From assembly GCF_001758785.1 (NCBI RefSeq), contig NZ_LROM01000102.1, positions 1 through 64,000 on the forward strand: DNA of 64,000 nucleotides, read 5' to 3'. Under the pieces are notes generated by a model that did no database searches, was not told the origin of the DNA, and saw nothing but the letters and a program-made list of their open reading frames with translations. Both the position numbers and the translations under genes were made by a program. This document shows, in pieces, positions 1 through 9,606 of the stretch. Positions within the stretch are counted from its first letter, which is position 1. The number at the start of each line of letters is the position of its first letter. The DNA comes from Duganella phyllosphaerae (lineage in GTDB: Bacteria; Pseudomonadota; Gammaproteobacteria; Burkholderiales; Burkholderiaceae_D).

Positions 1-64
1 CCGTTGCCAGCGGCAGCAGCGCCCCGGCGCGCAGCCAGGCGCGCCGTTTGGCGTCGGGCGGCAT
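1..64 (-). CDS. N-terminus of a probable Tat-exported protein (cut by window edge)
   Basis: An ATG at position 64 opens a leftward frame whose first 21 codons read MPPDAKRRAWLRAGALLPLA followed by T. Two arginines (residues 7-8) followed by a hydrophobic Ala/Leu run resemble a twin-arginine export signal. The start codon overlaps the stop of the TonB-dependent receptor gene in the arrangement ATGA, so the two are probably translationally coupled and work together. The Tat genes needed for export are present at 47.8-49.3 kb. The rest lies outside the window and the function cannot be named. Confidence 0.5.
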   Translation of the reverse strand, partial: MPPDAKRRAWLRAGALLPLAT

Positions 65-2469
65 CAGAACTTCACCGTGTAGTCGAGGTAGAGGCTGCGG
101 CCATCGGTGTCGTACGGCGCGTTGCGCGAGTAGATCAGGCCTCGGCTGGCCTGGAAGACCGCTTCATCCGGATACCTGCCCAGCACATTGTCCACGCCGA
201 AGCGCAAGGTCTGTTTTGACGTGACCTTGTAGCTGGCGGCCAGGTCGAGGAAGTGCATGGCGCCAAAGCGCTGGAAGATGTCGCCGGTGGCGTTGCCGGT
301 GCTGTCGGTCCAGGCGCCATAGTGGCGCACGCGCGCCAGCAGGCCCCAGGCGGCGGTGTCGTAGGTGGCGCTCACGGTGGCCTTCTGACGTGGCAGGCGG
401 TCTTCGAAAATGGTGCGCTGGCTGTCGTTGGTGGCCACGCCGGTGCTGCCGCCATCGACCCGGGTCTTGTTGTAATTGAAAGCGGCAGTCAGATTGAGCT
501 TGCCGTCGCCCACGCGGCGAAGGTAGTTGGCCACCACGTCCACCCCGCGCGTGGTGGTGTCGAAGTCGTTGGTGAAATAGTTGATCGACGTGTAGCGCAG
601 CGGATTGGCCACCCCTGCCGGCACCGCGAACGACGCCGAGGTGCTGAAGCGGTCGGTGAGCTTGATGTGGTACACGTCGAGGGAGCCGGACAGGCCCACG
701 GCGGTTTTCCAGGTTACGCCCAGCGAGGCATTTTTCGATTCTTCCGGCTTGAGCGGTTTGGCGCCCAGCGCCACCGCCAGCGGATCGTTGTTGGCCAGGC
801 GCCCGCTGGTAAATACCAGCAGCGTCTTGGTGTCGAGGCCCTGGCCGGTGCTGTTGGTGTTCAGCTGTGCCGGCGTGGGCGCGCGAAAGCCGGTCGAATA
901 CGAACCGCGCACGGCCACATCGGGCGTGACCGCAAAGCGCGCCGACAGCTTGCCGTTGACGGTGCTGCCGAATGCCGAAAAGTCTTCGTAGCGCACGGCT
1001 GCGCCCACGGTGAACTGCGCGGTGAGCGGCGCTTCCACGTCCAGGTAGGCGGCGTAGCTGTCCTGGTCCCATTTGCCGGCCTGGCGGTCGCTGAAGCCCG
1101 GCGCGCCGTTGGCGTTGGCATCGAGGCCGGCGGCAGCGCCCGGGCCTACCGCGTACGAGGCGGCGTCGCCGGCGCGCACCTTGTAGGTCTCGTTGCGCAA
1201 CTCGGCGCCCATGGCCACGTTGACCGGCTGCGCCAGTGCGGCCACGTTCCATTCGTAATTGAGGCTGGCGTTGACCAGCTTTTCCTGCTGCGTCAGGCGG
1301 CCCAGGTAGAACGCGGTGGGGCTGGCGGGACCGAGCGACGCGTTGAGCGAGTGATGCAGGCCGTAGTCGATGGCGTTGCTGCCGTACGAGGCACTGACAT
1401 CCCAGCCCAGCGCCGGGTTGAAGCGGCCACGCGCGCCGGCCAGCACCTGGAAGTCGTGCTGCCGGTTCGTGTACTGCGGGCTGAAACCGAGCGGGTACAC
1501 GTTGCGCACGTCCCAGCCGGGAAAGATGGCGGCAGGCTTGTACACCGAGGTGCTGGTGTCGGGATTGCGCCAGTTGAAGTCCGAGGTGCCGTCGCTGTGC
1601 GAGTACAGGCCATAGCTGTACAGCTGGACGTCGCCACCCGGCTCGAAGGTGGCGTTGTAGCCGGCGCGCTGGCTTTGCAGCTCGGGCTGGCCCCAGCGCT
1701 GCACCGGGTTCGGCACATTGAGTTCCGGGTGCGCGGCCTGGAAGGCGATGGCGTCGGGCCGCTGGCGCGTGCGCGAGGTGGGGTCGGATTTGGCCGCTTC
1801 GGCAAACAGCACTATGCGCCCGCCGTCGCCCACTGCGAAGCCGTGTTTGGCGCGCAGCTCGTACGATTTGCCATCGCCCTCGCTGTACTGGCCGTAGCGG
1901 GCCGTCAGTTCGGTGCCGATGGTATCGTCGAGGATGATGTTGATCACGCCGGCGATGGCGTCGGAACCATACTGCGCCGAGGCGCCATCGCGCAGCACCT
2001 CGATGCGCTTGATGGCGCTGGTCGGTATTTGCGCCAGGTCCGGCGCCTGGGCGCCGCGCGCGCCCAGCAGCGCGCTGCGGTGGAAGCGGCGGCCGTTGAC
2101 CAGCACCAGCGTCTGGTCCGGCGACAGGCCACGCAAGGTGGCGGGGCGCACGAACACCTGGCCATCGGCCATCGGCAGGCGCTGCACCACGTACGACGGC
2201 ACCAGCTGCGCCAGCACGTCGTTGAGGTCATCGGACGCCACCGCCGCAATCTCTTCGCGGGTAAACACGTCCACCGGCGCCAGCGTGTCGAACTGGGTGC
2301 GGTTGCTGCTGCGGGTGCCGGTGACGATCACGGCCTGGGTGGCATCGGCGTCGGCGGCGGCATTGGCTGCGGTAATGCCCGGGTTGGCGTTTTGGGCATG
2401 GGCGCTGAACAGGGCCTGGCTGGCGCACAGCGCAACGGCGCTGGCGATCTGATTGCGTCGGAAGGTCAT
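64..2469 (-). CDS. TonB-dependent outer-membrane receptor
   Basis: 801 residues, a normal length for a TonB-dependent receptor that takes up a siderophore, cobalamin, sugar or similar ligand across the outer membrane. Residues 1-25 are a Sec signal peptide ending AHA. A TonB-box-like segment QAVIVTGTR is at residues 45-53, followed by a plug domain with the typical DVLAQLVPSY and INIILDD segments. The remaining ~600 residues are beta-barrel, ending in YLDYTVKF with the C-terminal phenylalanine expected of a BAM substrate. The ligand cannot be read from the sequence. Its stop overlaps the next leftward gene by ATGA. No Shine-Dalgarno sequence is obvious before the ATG at 2469. Confidence 0.93.
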   Translation of the reverse strand: MTFRRNQIASAVALCASQALFSAHAQNANPGITAANAAADADATQAVIVTGTRSSNRTQFDTLAPVDVFTREEIAAVASDDLNDVLAQLVPSYVVQRLPMADGQVFVRPATLRGLSPDQTLVLVNGRRFHRSALLGARGAQAPDLAQIPTSAIKRIEVLRDGASAQYGSDAIAGVINIILDDTIGTELTARYGQYSEGDGKSYELRAKHGFAVGDGGRIVLFAEAAKSDPTSRTRQRPDAIAFQAAHPELNVPNPVQRWGQPELQSQRAGYNATFEPGGDVQLYSYGLYSHSDGTSDFNWRNPDTSTSVYKPAAIFPGWDVRNVYPLGFSPQYTNRQHDFQVLAGARGRFNPALGWDVSASYGSNAIDYGLHHSLNASLGPASPTAFYLGRLTQQEKLVNASLNYEWNVAALAQPVNVAMGAELRNETYKVRAGDAASYAVGPGAAAGLDANANGAPGFSDRQAGKWDQDSYAAYLDVEAPLTAQFTVGAAVRYEDFSAFGSTVNGKLSARFAVTPDVAVRGSYSTGFRAPTPAQLNTNSTGQGLDTKTLLVFTSGRLANNDPLAVALGAKPLKPEESKNASLGVTWKTAVGLSGSLDVYHIKLTDRFSTSASFAVPAGVANPLRYTSINYFTNDFDTTTRGVDVVANYLRRVGDGKLNLTAAFNYNKTRVDGGSTGVATNDSQRTIFEDRLPRQKATVSATYDTAAWGLLARVRHYGAWTDSTGNATGDIFQRFGAMHFLDLAASYKVTSKQTLRFGVDNVLGRYPDEAVFQASRGLIYSRNAPYDTDGRSLYLDYTVKF

Positions 2470-2662
2470 CTGGAGGTGCCGCTAGTTAAAGTGGCGACAG
2501 ATTAGCGGCGCAGTGTGTCATGGGTATTACATTGCAAGCTACATTGCTGGTGCTGGCCCTTCTCAAAAATATTTCATGCTGAAAGCTGCCAGGATGGCAA
2601 ACATTGCCGCAAACCAGCGACAATAGCGGCTTGCCTTCAGTTCGCTAGCGGAGTTCGCCCCG

Positions 2663-3142
2663 ATGTTCGGTTTCCTCAAGTCCCCCACCCTGTCACCGCG
2701 GCTGTTGCAGCTCAAGGCGTCGCCGTTGTTCGACACGCTCACGCCGCTCGAACTGCAATCGATCGACGGCCTGATCCACGAGCGCCGCTACCTGGCCGAT
2801 GAGATCATCTTCGACGAGGGCGAGGAAGGCCAGGCGCTGTACCTGGTGATCTCGGGGCGGGTGCTGATTAGCCGGCTGCACCACGGCGGCCGTGAACTGG
2901 TGGCCGAGCTGGAACCGGGCGACTTCTTCGGCGACCTGGCGCTGCTCGACAACGCCCCGCGCAACGCCCAGACCCGCGCCATCGACAACTGCGAGCTGGC
3001 CGTATTCTTCCGTGGCGACTTTTTAGGGCTGATGGAAACCGACGCCGTCATCGGCTACAAGATCGCGCTGGCGCTGGCGCGCCACCTGGGCGGGCGCCTG
3101 CGCGAATGGATGGTGGGCGCCTCGCGCACCGAGGTGTTATGA
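2663..3142 (+). CDS. Cyclic-nucleotide-binding domain protein (no output domain)
   Basis: 159 residues that consist almost only of one Crp/cAMP-receptor-type beta-roll (about residues 20-140). The phosphate-binding-cassette region reads GDLALLDNAPRNAQTR, close to the family pattern GELALL...PRSA. There is no helix-turn-helix, so it is not a transcription factor. Its stop codon overlaps the start of the following AI-2E family permease (ATGA at 3139-3142). The likely role is therefore as a soluble regulatory partner of that permease. Whether it still binds cAMP or c-di-GMP is not known. Confidence 0.85.
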   Translation: MFGFLKSPTLSPRLLQLKASPLFDTLTPLELQSIDGLIHERRYLADEIIFDEGEEGQALYLVISGRVLISRLHHGGRELVAELEPGDFFGDLALLDNAPRNAQTRAIDNCELAVFFRGDFLGLMETDAVIGYKIALALARHLGGRLREWMVGASRTEVL

Positions 3143-4266
3143 GCGTGCTGGCCACCCATCAGCGCGCCGGTCCGGTGGTGTGGATCGGCATCGTCGCCGC
3201 CACCTGCACGCTGCTGTTCCTGCTGCAGCAGATGCTGTTCCTGGCGATCCCCTTCCTGCTCGGCATCGTGCTGTACTACATTTTGCTGCCACCGATGCGC
3301 AAGCTGCTGCGCATGGGCTTTGGCCACAGCATGGCCGCCCTGCTGGTCGGACTGATGTTCGTGGTGGTGGTGGGGCTGGTGGTGTTCCTGGTCATGTTGT
3401 GGCGCTCGGCGCCGTCGGAGTCGTGGCAGCACACCTTGTCGGTGTACCTGGCCGGCGGCATCGATTTCGTGCGCCATACCACGCAGGCGCTCGAGCAGCA
3501 ATTCCCGTTCCTCAAGCAGGTCAAGTTCGCGCGCAACATCAATAACCGCCTGGCGTCGTTTACCGGCGGCTTCGTGCAGAAGCACCTGACCGACATCCTG
3601 GTCTCGGTGGCGGCGTGGCTGCCGTCGCTGCTGCTGGCGCCATTCTTGACGTTCTTCTTCCTGCGCGACGGTGCGCGCTTCAAGAAATTTTTGGCGCGCG
3701 CGGTACCGAACGCGTTTTTTGAGCGCACCCTGTTCCTGCTGCACGAGGTGCACCAGACCGCGTACCGCTACTTCCAGGGCCTGCTCAAGCTCACCATCCT
3801 CGACACCGCCGTGCTGGCGCTCGGGCTGTGGGCGATCGGCGTGTCATCGCCGCTGCTGCTGGGCTTCATGGCGGCAGTGCTGGCGTGGGTGCCGTACGTG
3901 GGCTCCATCGTCGGCTGCATGCTGGTGGTGATGGTCGCCTCCACCGACGCCCCCAACGATCCGATGGTGGCCTACCTGGCGATCGGCGTGTTCATTTTCG
4001 TGCGCCTACTCGACGACTTCGTATTCATGCCGCTGACCCTTGGCCGCAGCCTGCACATGCACCCGTTGATCACGGTGCTGATGATCTTCATCGGCGGGTC
4101 GGTGGCCGGCGTGGCGGGCCTGATGCTGGTGCTGCCGCTGCTGGGCGTGGTGATGGTCGTCGGCGAAACCCTGGGCCGCCTGATCACCGACCCGCGCCTG
4201 CGCGCGCGCCACCGCAACGCCATCCATCTACGCACGCGGCAGGCCAGCGTGGACCTGGTCAACTAG
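3139..4266 (+). CDS. AI-2E family transporter (PerM-like permease)
   Basis: 375 residues from the ATG at 3139. This start is preferred over one 11 codons upstream because it gives the ATGA overlap with the preceding gene. The protein is strongly hydrophobic, with paired helices near the N-terminus (residues ~13-60), one at ~70-90, a soluble segment (~95-165) and several further helices to ~350, the usual plan of the AI-2E/YdiK/PerM family. Family members export diverse small molecules or act as Na+/H+ antiporters, so the family name does not prove autoinducer transport. Three bases separate its stop from the convergent AraC gene, and no terminator is visible between them. Confidence 0.88.
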   Translation: MSVLATHQRAGPVVWIGIVAATCTLLFLLQQMLFLAIPFLLGIVLYYILLPPMRKLLRMGFGHSMAALLVGLMFVVVVGLVVFLVMLWRSAPSESWQHTLSVYLAGGIDFVRHTTQALEQQFPFLKQVKFARNINNRLASFTGGFVQKHLTDILVSVAAWLPSLLLAPFLTFFFLRDGARFKKFLARAVPNAFFERTLFLLHEVHQTAYRYFQGLLKLTILDTAVLALGLWAIGVSSPLLLGFMAAVLAWVPYVGSIVGCMLVVMVASTDAPNDPMVAYLAIGVFIFVRLLDDFVFMPLTLGRSLHMHPLITVLMIFIGGSVAGVAGLMLVLPLLGVVMVVGETLGRLITDPRLRARHRNAIHLRTRQASVDLVN

Positions 4267-4269
4267 CTG

Positions 4270-5196
4270 TCATACCCACAGCCGGTACATCCAGAACGAT
4301 TCATCTTCGATAAAGCGCCGGGCGAATTCGCCGGGGGCGAAGCCGGTGATGCGTTTGACGGTGCGGTTCATGTGGGCCTGGTCGGCAAAGCCTTCAGCGA
4401 GCGCCAGCCCGGCCCAGTCGAATGGCTGGCCTGCTTCGTAACGCTCGCGCGCCGCAAAGAACAATCCTTCGGTGCGGGTGAGCGCCTGCCATTCGCGCAG
4501 CGAGCGGCCACTGAACGACTTGATGCGGCGCTCCACGTGGCGCGGGCTGTGCTGGTTACGCCAGCCGTGCGCGTGCCAGGCCAGGCGCTCGACCCAGTGG
4601 CGGCCCACCTGGCGCAGCGACGGCGCGGCCGATGCACGCCCTTGTAACGCCTGCCAGCGCGGCGCGAGGTGCCGCTCCAGCACCGCCAGCAGATCCTGGT
4701 CGCGGCTGGCCAGCAAGGCGTCCCACAGCGGTAAAAACTGCGCGCCGAGCACCTGTGCCGCTGGCACGAAACGGTTCTGGATCGTCGCCATCTCCACCTC
4801 GAACAGGGCTTGCGCGGCATCTGCGGTGAAGCACGCGATATAGCCACGTCCGGTGCCCGGCGACCAGCTCACCGTGGGCGCCGACCAGGTGCCAGAGATA
4901 ACCACCTGCGCCCCGAACGGCTGCCAGCCGTCCTGCGTGACCTGCCCCACCTCCACGCCATCGAACCACGACAGCGTTACCATCGGCGAGGCGGGAAAAT
5001 GCGTGAGGCGCTGGGCCCGGTCCAGGTTGAGGCGGGTATCGCGGGCAATCAGCGCAACCAGGGCGCCTTGCAAGGACGGCGGCCCCAGGCGCAATGCCGA
5101 AGCGTCAACCGTATCGGCCGGGTCGGCAGCGCAGCTTGCGCGCGGCGCCCGCGCCAGCGGGTCGGGGCAATCGGAACAGGTGTCGTAGGTCTTCAT
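4270..5196 (-). CDS. AraC family transcriptional regulator
   Basis: 308 residues from ATG 5196; a longer frame exists, but this start leaves an 87-bp spacer to the divergent P450 gene. The C-terminal third is a typical AraC double helix-turn-helix, with the signature GFADQAHMNRTVKRITGFAP and then GEFARR. The N-terminal ~200 residues resemble the sensor part of AraC proteins of the DUF6597 type. The extreme N-terminus carries three cysteines within 22 residues (TCSDC...C), which could be redox- or metal-sensitive. The divergent arrangement suggests that it controls itself and the P450 gene. Confidence 0.88.
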   Translation of the reverse strand: MKTYDTCSDCPDPLARAPRASCAADPADTVDASALRLGPPSLQGALVALIARDTRLNLDRAQRLTHFPASPMVTLSWFDGVEVGQVTQDGWQPFGAQVVISGTWSAPTVSWSPGTGRGYIACFTADAAQALFEVEMATIQNRFVPAAQVLGAQFLPLWDALLASRDQDLLAVLERHLAPRWQALQGRASAAPSLRQVGRHWVERLAWHAHGWRNQHSPRHVERRIKSFSGRSLREWQALTRTEGLFFAARERYEAGQPFDWAGLALAEGFADQAHMNRTVKRITGFAPGEFARRFIEDESFWMYRLWV

Positions 5197-5283
5197 GGCT
5201 TGCCAGTATAACCAGCTGCCGGGGGCCGCGGCATGTCGGTTCGGTTCAAGACGCCGCGCCGCTGGTGGCGCAGGATCGGCACC

Positions 5284-6735
5284 ATGACCACGCCAACCAC
5301 CAGCGCCTGCCCCTTCCACGCCGATCGCGCCGGCGTTCCATTAGCTCCGGCCGCGCAGCCGGCATTACAGCCAGCATTACAGCCAGCGGGCAGTTGGCCA
5401 CCCGGGCCGCCATCGGGCATCACCGGCTGGGGCCTGCTGCGGCGCATGTCGAAAGACCTGCTCGCAACCTTGGCGGACTGGCGCGCCACCTACGGCAACC
5501 TGGTACACCTGCGCATCTGGCCCGAGCACCAGGTCATCGTCACCGATCCGCACCTGGTGCGCGAGCTGCTGCTCACCCACCACGACAAGCTGGTGCGCTG
5601 GGAACGCGGCATTGCAGTAATGTCCCAATTACACGGCAACAGCGTGCTGACGGCGGAAGGGCCGGCCTGGCAAAGCAGACGGCGCGCCTTGCAGCCGAGC
5701 TTTTCTCCCAAAGGGGTACAAGCTTACGTGCCGCCGATCGCCGCCGCCACGCACACCGCGCTGGCGCAGTGGCCGGCCGAAGACGGCGACTGGCCGATCG
5801 AAAGCGCCATGACCTCGCTGGCGATGGACGTCATCATGGGTTTTCTGTTTTCCAGCCCGGCCGATGCCGACGCGCGCCGCATCGAGGAGGCCGTGCACTG
5901 CATGAGCGTGGCAGCCAATGCCGAATTCTATTGGCCGGCAAGCGCGCCGGACTGGGTGCCGTGGAAACGCGCCAAGCGCGCAGCGAAACAGGTACTGGAC
6001 CAACTGATCAAGCGCCAGATCGACACCCGGCTGGCACTGGACCGCGCGGCCTGGCCCGACGATCTGCTGAGCAAGCTGCTGGCCCTGCATGCAGCGGATC
6101 CCGCCGCCTGGCCGCGCCAGGCCGTGCGCGACGAATGCATGACCGCCTTCCTGGCCGGCCACGAGACCACGGCCGCCACCCTGACCTGGTGGGCCTGGTG
6201 CATGGCCGCCAATCCTGCCGCCCAGCAGACCGCGCAACAGGAAGTGGCGGCAGTGCTGCAAGGCCGCACCCCGACGGCGGCCGACCTGCCGGCGCTGGCC
6301 GGCATCACGCGCACGCTGCAGGAAACCCTGCGCCTGTACCCGGCCGCTCCCGTGCTGCTGAGCCGGCGCGCAGTGGCACCGCTCACGCTCGGCGGCTGGC
6401 AACTACCGGCTGGCACCATGTTCATGGTCCCGGTCCAGCTGATGCAGCAAGATCCGGCCTGGTTCGCCGATCCCCTCGCCTTCCAGCCCGAACGCTTCGC
6501 CGCTGCAACCGACAACGCCCCGCGTGGCGCCTACATGCCACTGGGCGCCGGTCCGCGTGTCTGCCTGGGCCAGCACCTGGCCATGACCGAGATGACGGTG
6601 ATTGCGACGATGCTGCTGCAGCGTTTTGAGCTGGCGGTACCGGATGGGATGGTGATACCAGAACCAGCGCTTCATGTCACGCTGAGGCCGACGCATTCTT
6701 TGCATTTAAAGCTAAGGCAGCGGCAAAGGTTTTAG
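5284..6735 (+). CDS. Cytochrome P450
   Basis: 483 residues from ATG 5284, a heme-thiolate monooxygenase. The I-helix oxygen-binding motif AGHETT is near residue 291, the K-helix ExxR (ETLR) at ~347, and the heme ligand is Cys427 in LGAGPRVCLG. The residue that is normally Phe at the start of the heme-binding loop is Leu here. There is no membrane anchor; the N-terminus is Pro/Ala/Gln-rich and contains a short repeat (ALQPALQPA). No ferredoxin or reductase gene is adjacent, so electrons must come from elsewhere. It is divergent from an AraC regulator. Overall it resembles the CYP4/CYP102-like bacterial branch; the substrate is unknown. Confidence 0.92.
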   Translation: MTTPTTSACPFHADRAGVPLAPAAQPALQPALQPAGSWPPGPPSGITGWGLLRRMSKDLLATLADWRATYGNLVHLRIWPEHQVIVTDPHLVRELLLTHHDKLVRWERGIAVMSQLHGNSVLTAEGPAWQSRRRALQPSFSPKGVQAYVPPIAAATHTALAQWPAEDGDWPIESAMTSLAMDVIMGFLFSSPADADARRIEEAVHCMSVAANAEFYWPASAPDWVPWKRAKRAAKQVLDQLIKRQIDTRLALDRAAWPDDLLSKLLALHAADPAAWPRQAVRDECMTAFLAGHETTAATLTWWAWCMAANPAAQQTAQQEVAAVLQGRTPTAADLPALAGITRTLQETLRLYPAAPVLLSRRAVAPLTLGGWQLPAGTMFMVPVQLMQQDPAWFADPLAFQPERFAAATDNAPRGAYMPLGAGPRVCLGQHLAMTEMTVIATMLLQRFELAVPDGMVIPEPALHVTLRPTHSLHLKLRQRQRF

Positions 6736-6787
6736 CATCATGCTAGCCATTTGTCGTAGCTGGTTCATGTATCACGGTTGAGCTATT

Positions 6788-7843
6788 TCAGCCGAGGTCA
6801 TCGCGAGCATTGCATTGCCCAGCTTGCAACTGCGCCCGTTCTGCTGCTTGTTGCAACCTGGCTTCCAGCACCGCACGTGGCGGTAGGGTCGTCAAATACT
6901 CGGCAACGTGAATGCCAGACTTGTCCAATTCCAGCAGTTCAATTTGCTCTGATTTCTTGCCTGTACAAAGAATGATACCCAAGGGCGAATCTTCCCCAGG
7001 TTCCCGCTCGAATTTGTCGAGCCAGCGCAAGTAAAGCTCCATCTGTCCCTTGTAAGCAGCCTTAAAGTCGCCGACCTTGAGTTCCACAGCAACCAAGCGG
7101 CGCAGCTTGCGGTTGTAAAACAGCAAATCAAGGTGGAAATCATCATCGTCAATCTGGATACGCTTTTGCCGAGCAACGAAAGTGAACCCGGCGCCCAATT
7201 CCAGCAGAAACGATTCCATTTCGCGGATGATGGCGGTCTCCAGGTCGCTTTCCTGCCAAGTATCTTGCAAACCGAGGAAATCCAGGATGTAAGGATCGCG
7301 CATGATCGACGTGGGCGAAATCGGCTGATTGTTGCGCATGGCGGCTAGCTCTACTGCAATCAGTGCATCGGGCTTCCTGGACAATGCCGTGCGCTCGTAC
7401 AGCATGGAATCAATACGTACCCGTAAGGTCCGTACGCTCCAGCGCTCAATACTGGCCATTTGTGTGTAGTAGTCACGCTGCATCGGCTCTTTAAGAGCCA
7501 GCAACATGACAAAATGGGACCAGCTCAATTGTCGCGACAGTGTCGCGACAATTGGCTCCTCCGGATAAGTGATCGCGAATTTAACCATTCTGCGCAGATT
7601 CTTCTCGCCAAATCCGCGACCATATTGAAGCGTCAACTGCTTGGCAAGGGAAGATAAAATCTCCTCGCCATATTCCGCTCGCCTGCCGGCCAACAGCTCA
7701 GCATGTATCCGCTGACCGATATGCCAGAACAGCAGTGTAAGCTCCGCATTGACGGCTACGACAGAACGTTGGCGCGATGTCTCGATCAGCGTTTGTATAT
7801 CGCCCAGCAAGGCCGGCGGATCAAGGGGTACAGGGAAACTCAT
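6788..7843 (-). CDS. YhcG-type PDDEXK nuclease family protein (DUF1016)
   Basis: 351 residues from ATG 7843. This start is chosen over the in-frame ATG at 7849 because GGAG lies six bases before it. The N-terminal half is the helical YhcG/DUF1016 N-domain (LTLLFWHIGQRI, YGRGFGEKNLRRM). The C-terminal half is a PDDEXK nuclease fold with Asp239 (HLDLLFY), Glu254 and Lys256 (VAVELKVGDF), so the catalytic triad is intact. Such proteins often occur in or beside mobile and defence loci. Here it stands alone, convergent with the P450 gene, with no restriction or methylase genes next to it. Its biological role is uncertain. Confidence 0.85.
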   Translation of the reverse strand: MSFPVPLDPPALLGDIQTLIETSRQRSVVAVNAELTLLFWHIGQRIHAELLAGRRAEYGEEILSSLAKQLTLQYGRGFGEKNLRRMVKFAITYPEEPIVATLSRQLSWSHFVMLLALKEPMQRDYYTQMASIERWSVRTLRVRIDSMLYERTALSRKPDALIAVELAAMRNNQPISPTSIMRDPYILDFLGLQDTWQESDLETAIIREMESFLLELGAGFTFVARQKRIQIDDDDFHLDLLFYNRKLRRLVAVELKVGDFKAAYKGQMELYLRWLDKFEREPGEDSPLGIILCTGKKSEQIELLELDKSGIHVAEYLTTLPPRAVLEARLQQAAERAQLQAGQCNARDDLG

Positions 7844-7926
7844 GGCCATCTCCGTCGTTCAAACGGATTAGACAGCACTTCGTAAGCAAGGTTCTGTCCT
7901 TACCCTCGTTTGGCATGACGACGCAT

Positions 7927-7957
7927 AAAAAAACCCGGTCAGCGAACTGAACCGGGC
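7927..7957 (-). terminator. Intrinsic terminator of ahpF
   Basis: On the leftward strand a GC-rich stem CCCGGTTCAG / CTGACCGGG with one bulge closes on a TTCG tetraloop and is followed by seven T residues. It begins about 20 bases after the ahpF stop codon. Confidence 0.85.
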
Positions 7958-7978
7958 TTTCCGTGATGCGGGTAAGAA

Positions 7979-9574
7979 TTACGCGGTCATCGCGTGCTTC
8001 TCGGCCGATTCTTCCACAACTTCCATGTCCGAACGGATCAGGTGGTCGAAGGCCGACAGGGCCGCTTTGGCGCCTTCGCCGGTGGCGATGATGATCTGCT
8101 TGTACGGCACCGTGGTGACGTCGCCGGCAGCGAATACGCCGGGGATCGAGGTCTGGCCACGCGCATCGACTTCGATCTCGCCGTGGCGCGACAAGGCCAC
8201 CGTGCCCTTGAGCCATTCGGTGTTCGGCACCAGGCCAATCTGGACAAATACACCTTCCAGGTCGATCTTCTTCGCTTCGCCCGACACGCGGTCGTTGTAC
8301 GACAGACCGTTGACGATCTTGCCGTCGCCGTGCACTTCGGTGGTTTGCGCCGAGACGATCACCGTCACGTTCGGCAGGCTGCGCAGCTTGCGTTGCAGCA
8401 CCGCGTCGGCGCGCAGTTCTGCGCCGTATTCGATCAGCGTGACGTGCTTGACCAGGCCGGCCAGGTCGATCGCCGCTTCCACGCCCGAGTTGCCGCCGCC
8501 GATGACTGCAACACGCTTGCCCTTGAACAGCGGACCGTCGCAGTGCGGGCAGTACGCCACGCCCTTGTTGCGGTATTCCTTCTCGCCGGGCACGTTGATT
8601 TCCCTCCAGCGTGCGCCAGTGGCCAGGATCACGGTTTTGGCTTTCAGCACGGCACCGCTGGCGGTCTGCACTTCGATCAGCTTGGCGCCCGGCACCAATT
8701 TTGCGGCGCGCTGGGTGTTCATGATGTCGACGTCGTAGGCCTTGACGTGCTGTTCGAGCGCCATGGCAAATTTAGGGCCGTCGGTTTCCTTGACCGAGAT
8801 AAAGTTCTCGATGGCCATGGTATCGAGGGTCTGGCCGCCGAAGCGCTCGGCCAATACACCGGTGTTGATGCCTTTGCGGGCAGCGTAGATTGCTGCAGCT
8901 GCGCCGGCAGGACCGCCGCCGACGATCAGCACGTCGAACACGTCTTTCTTGCTCAAGGCCGCTGCCTGGCGCACGCCGGCATTGGTGTCGAGCTTGGCGA
9001 GGATTTCCTCGACATTGGTGCGGCCCTGGCCGAAGTGCTGGCCGTTGAGGAACATCATCGGCACGGCCATGATCTGGCGCTCTTCGACTTCTTTCGGGAA
9101 CACGCCGCCGTCAATCGTGGTGACCTTGATGCGCGGGTTGATCACCGACATGGCGTTCAGTGCCTGCACCACTTCCGGGCAGTTGTGGCACGAGAGCGAA
9201 ATAAAGGTTTCGAACTCGAAGTCGCCGTCGAGGTTGCGGATTTGTTCGATGACAGCGTCATCGAACTTGATGGTGTGGCCGCCCACTTGCAGCAGCGCCA
9301 GCACCAGGGAAGTGAATTCGTGGCCCATCGGCACACCGGCGAAACGCACGCCGATGTCGGAGCCGGCACGGTTGATACTGAACGACGGGGCGCGTACACC
9401 AGCGTCGCTGCGCTCGACCAGCGTGATCTTGTCGCTCAACAGGATGATTTCCTGGAGCAGTTCTTTCATCTCGCGGGCTTTGGCGCTGTCATCGAGAGAT
9501 GCGACCAGCTCAAGCGGATACACCACTTTTTCCAGGTAGGATTTCAGTTGGGTTTTGAGGGTTGCGTCTAACAT
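7979..9574 (-). CDS. ahpF: Alkyl hydroperoxide reductase subunit F
   Basis: 531 residues, close to the usual AhpF length of about 520. It is a flavoprotein that passes electrons from NADH to the peroxiredoxin AhpC. The N-terminal tandem thioredoxin-like fold holds the redox pair Cys129-x2-Cys132 (CHNC). The thioredoxin-reductase-like part has the FAD motif GGGPAG at ~219-224, the redox pair Cys342-x2-Cys345 (CPHC) and the NAD(P) motif GGGNSG at ~359-364. It lies 110 bp downstream of ahpC on the same strand, and its transcript ends at a strong terminator. Confidence 0.97.
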   Translation of the reverse strand: MLDATLKTQLKSYLEKVVYPLELVASLDDSAKAREMKELLQEIILLSDKITLVERSDAGVRAPSFSINRAGSDIGVRFAGVPMGHEFTSLVLALLQVGGHTIKFDDAVIEQIRNLDGDFEFETFISLSCHNCPEVVQALNAMSVINPRIKVTTIDGGVFPKEVEERQIMAVPMMFLNGQHFGQGRTNVEEILAKLDTNAGVRQAAALSKKDVFDVLIVGGGPAGAAAAIYAARKGINTGVLAERFGGQTLDTMAIENFISVKETDGPKFAMALEQHVKAYDVDIMNTQRAAKLVPGAKLIEVQTASGAVLKAKTVILATGARWREINVPGEKEYRNKGVAYCPHCDGPLFKGKRVAVIGGGNSGVEAAIDLAGLVKHVTLIEYGAELRADAVLQRKLRSLPNVTVIVSAQTTEVHGDGKIVNGLSYNDRVSGEAKKIDLEGVFVQIGLVPNTEWLKGTVALSRHGEIEVDARGQTSIPGVFAAGDVTTVPYKQIIIATGEGAKAALSAFDHLIRSDMEVVEESAEKHAMTA

Positions 9575-9606
9575 GATTCTTTTTCCTTTTACAAATATTT
9601 AGGCGT

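Noticed and set aside
253-2505. 750-codon rightward open frame over the TonB receptor gene
   Set aside because: It is antisense to a protein with clear family features; the translation is His/Arg/Gly/Val-rich with no motifs, typical of GC-rich shadow frames.
3139-4266. Autoinducer-2 exporter as a firm function
   Set aside because: The family name is historical; members transport other substrates, so only the family is claimed.
6788-7843. Restriction-modification or defence island
   Set aside because: The YhcG-type nuclease has no methylase, helicase or mobile genes beside it; a single gene does not support an island.
7994-9571. 525-codon rightward frame antisense to ahpF
   Set aside because: ahpF is certain from its redox and nucleotide motifs; the antisense frame has none.
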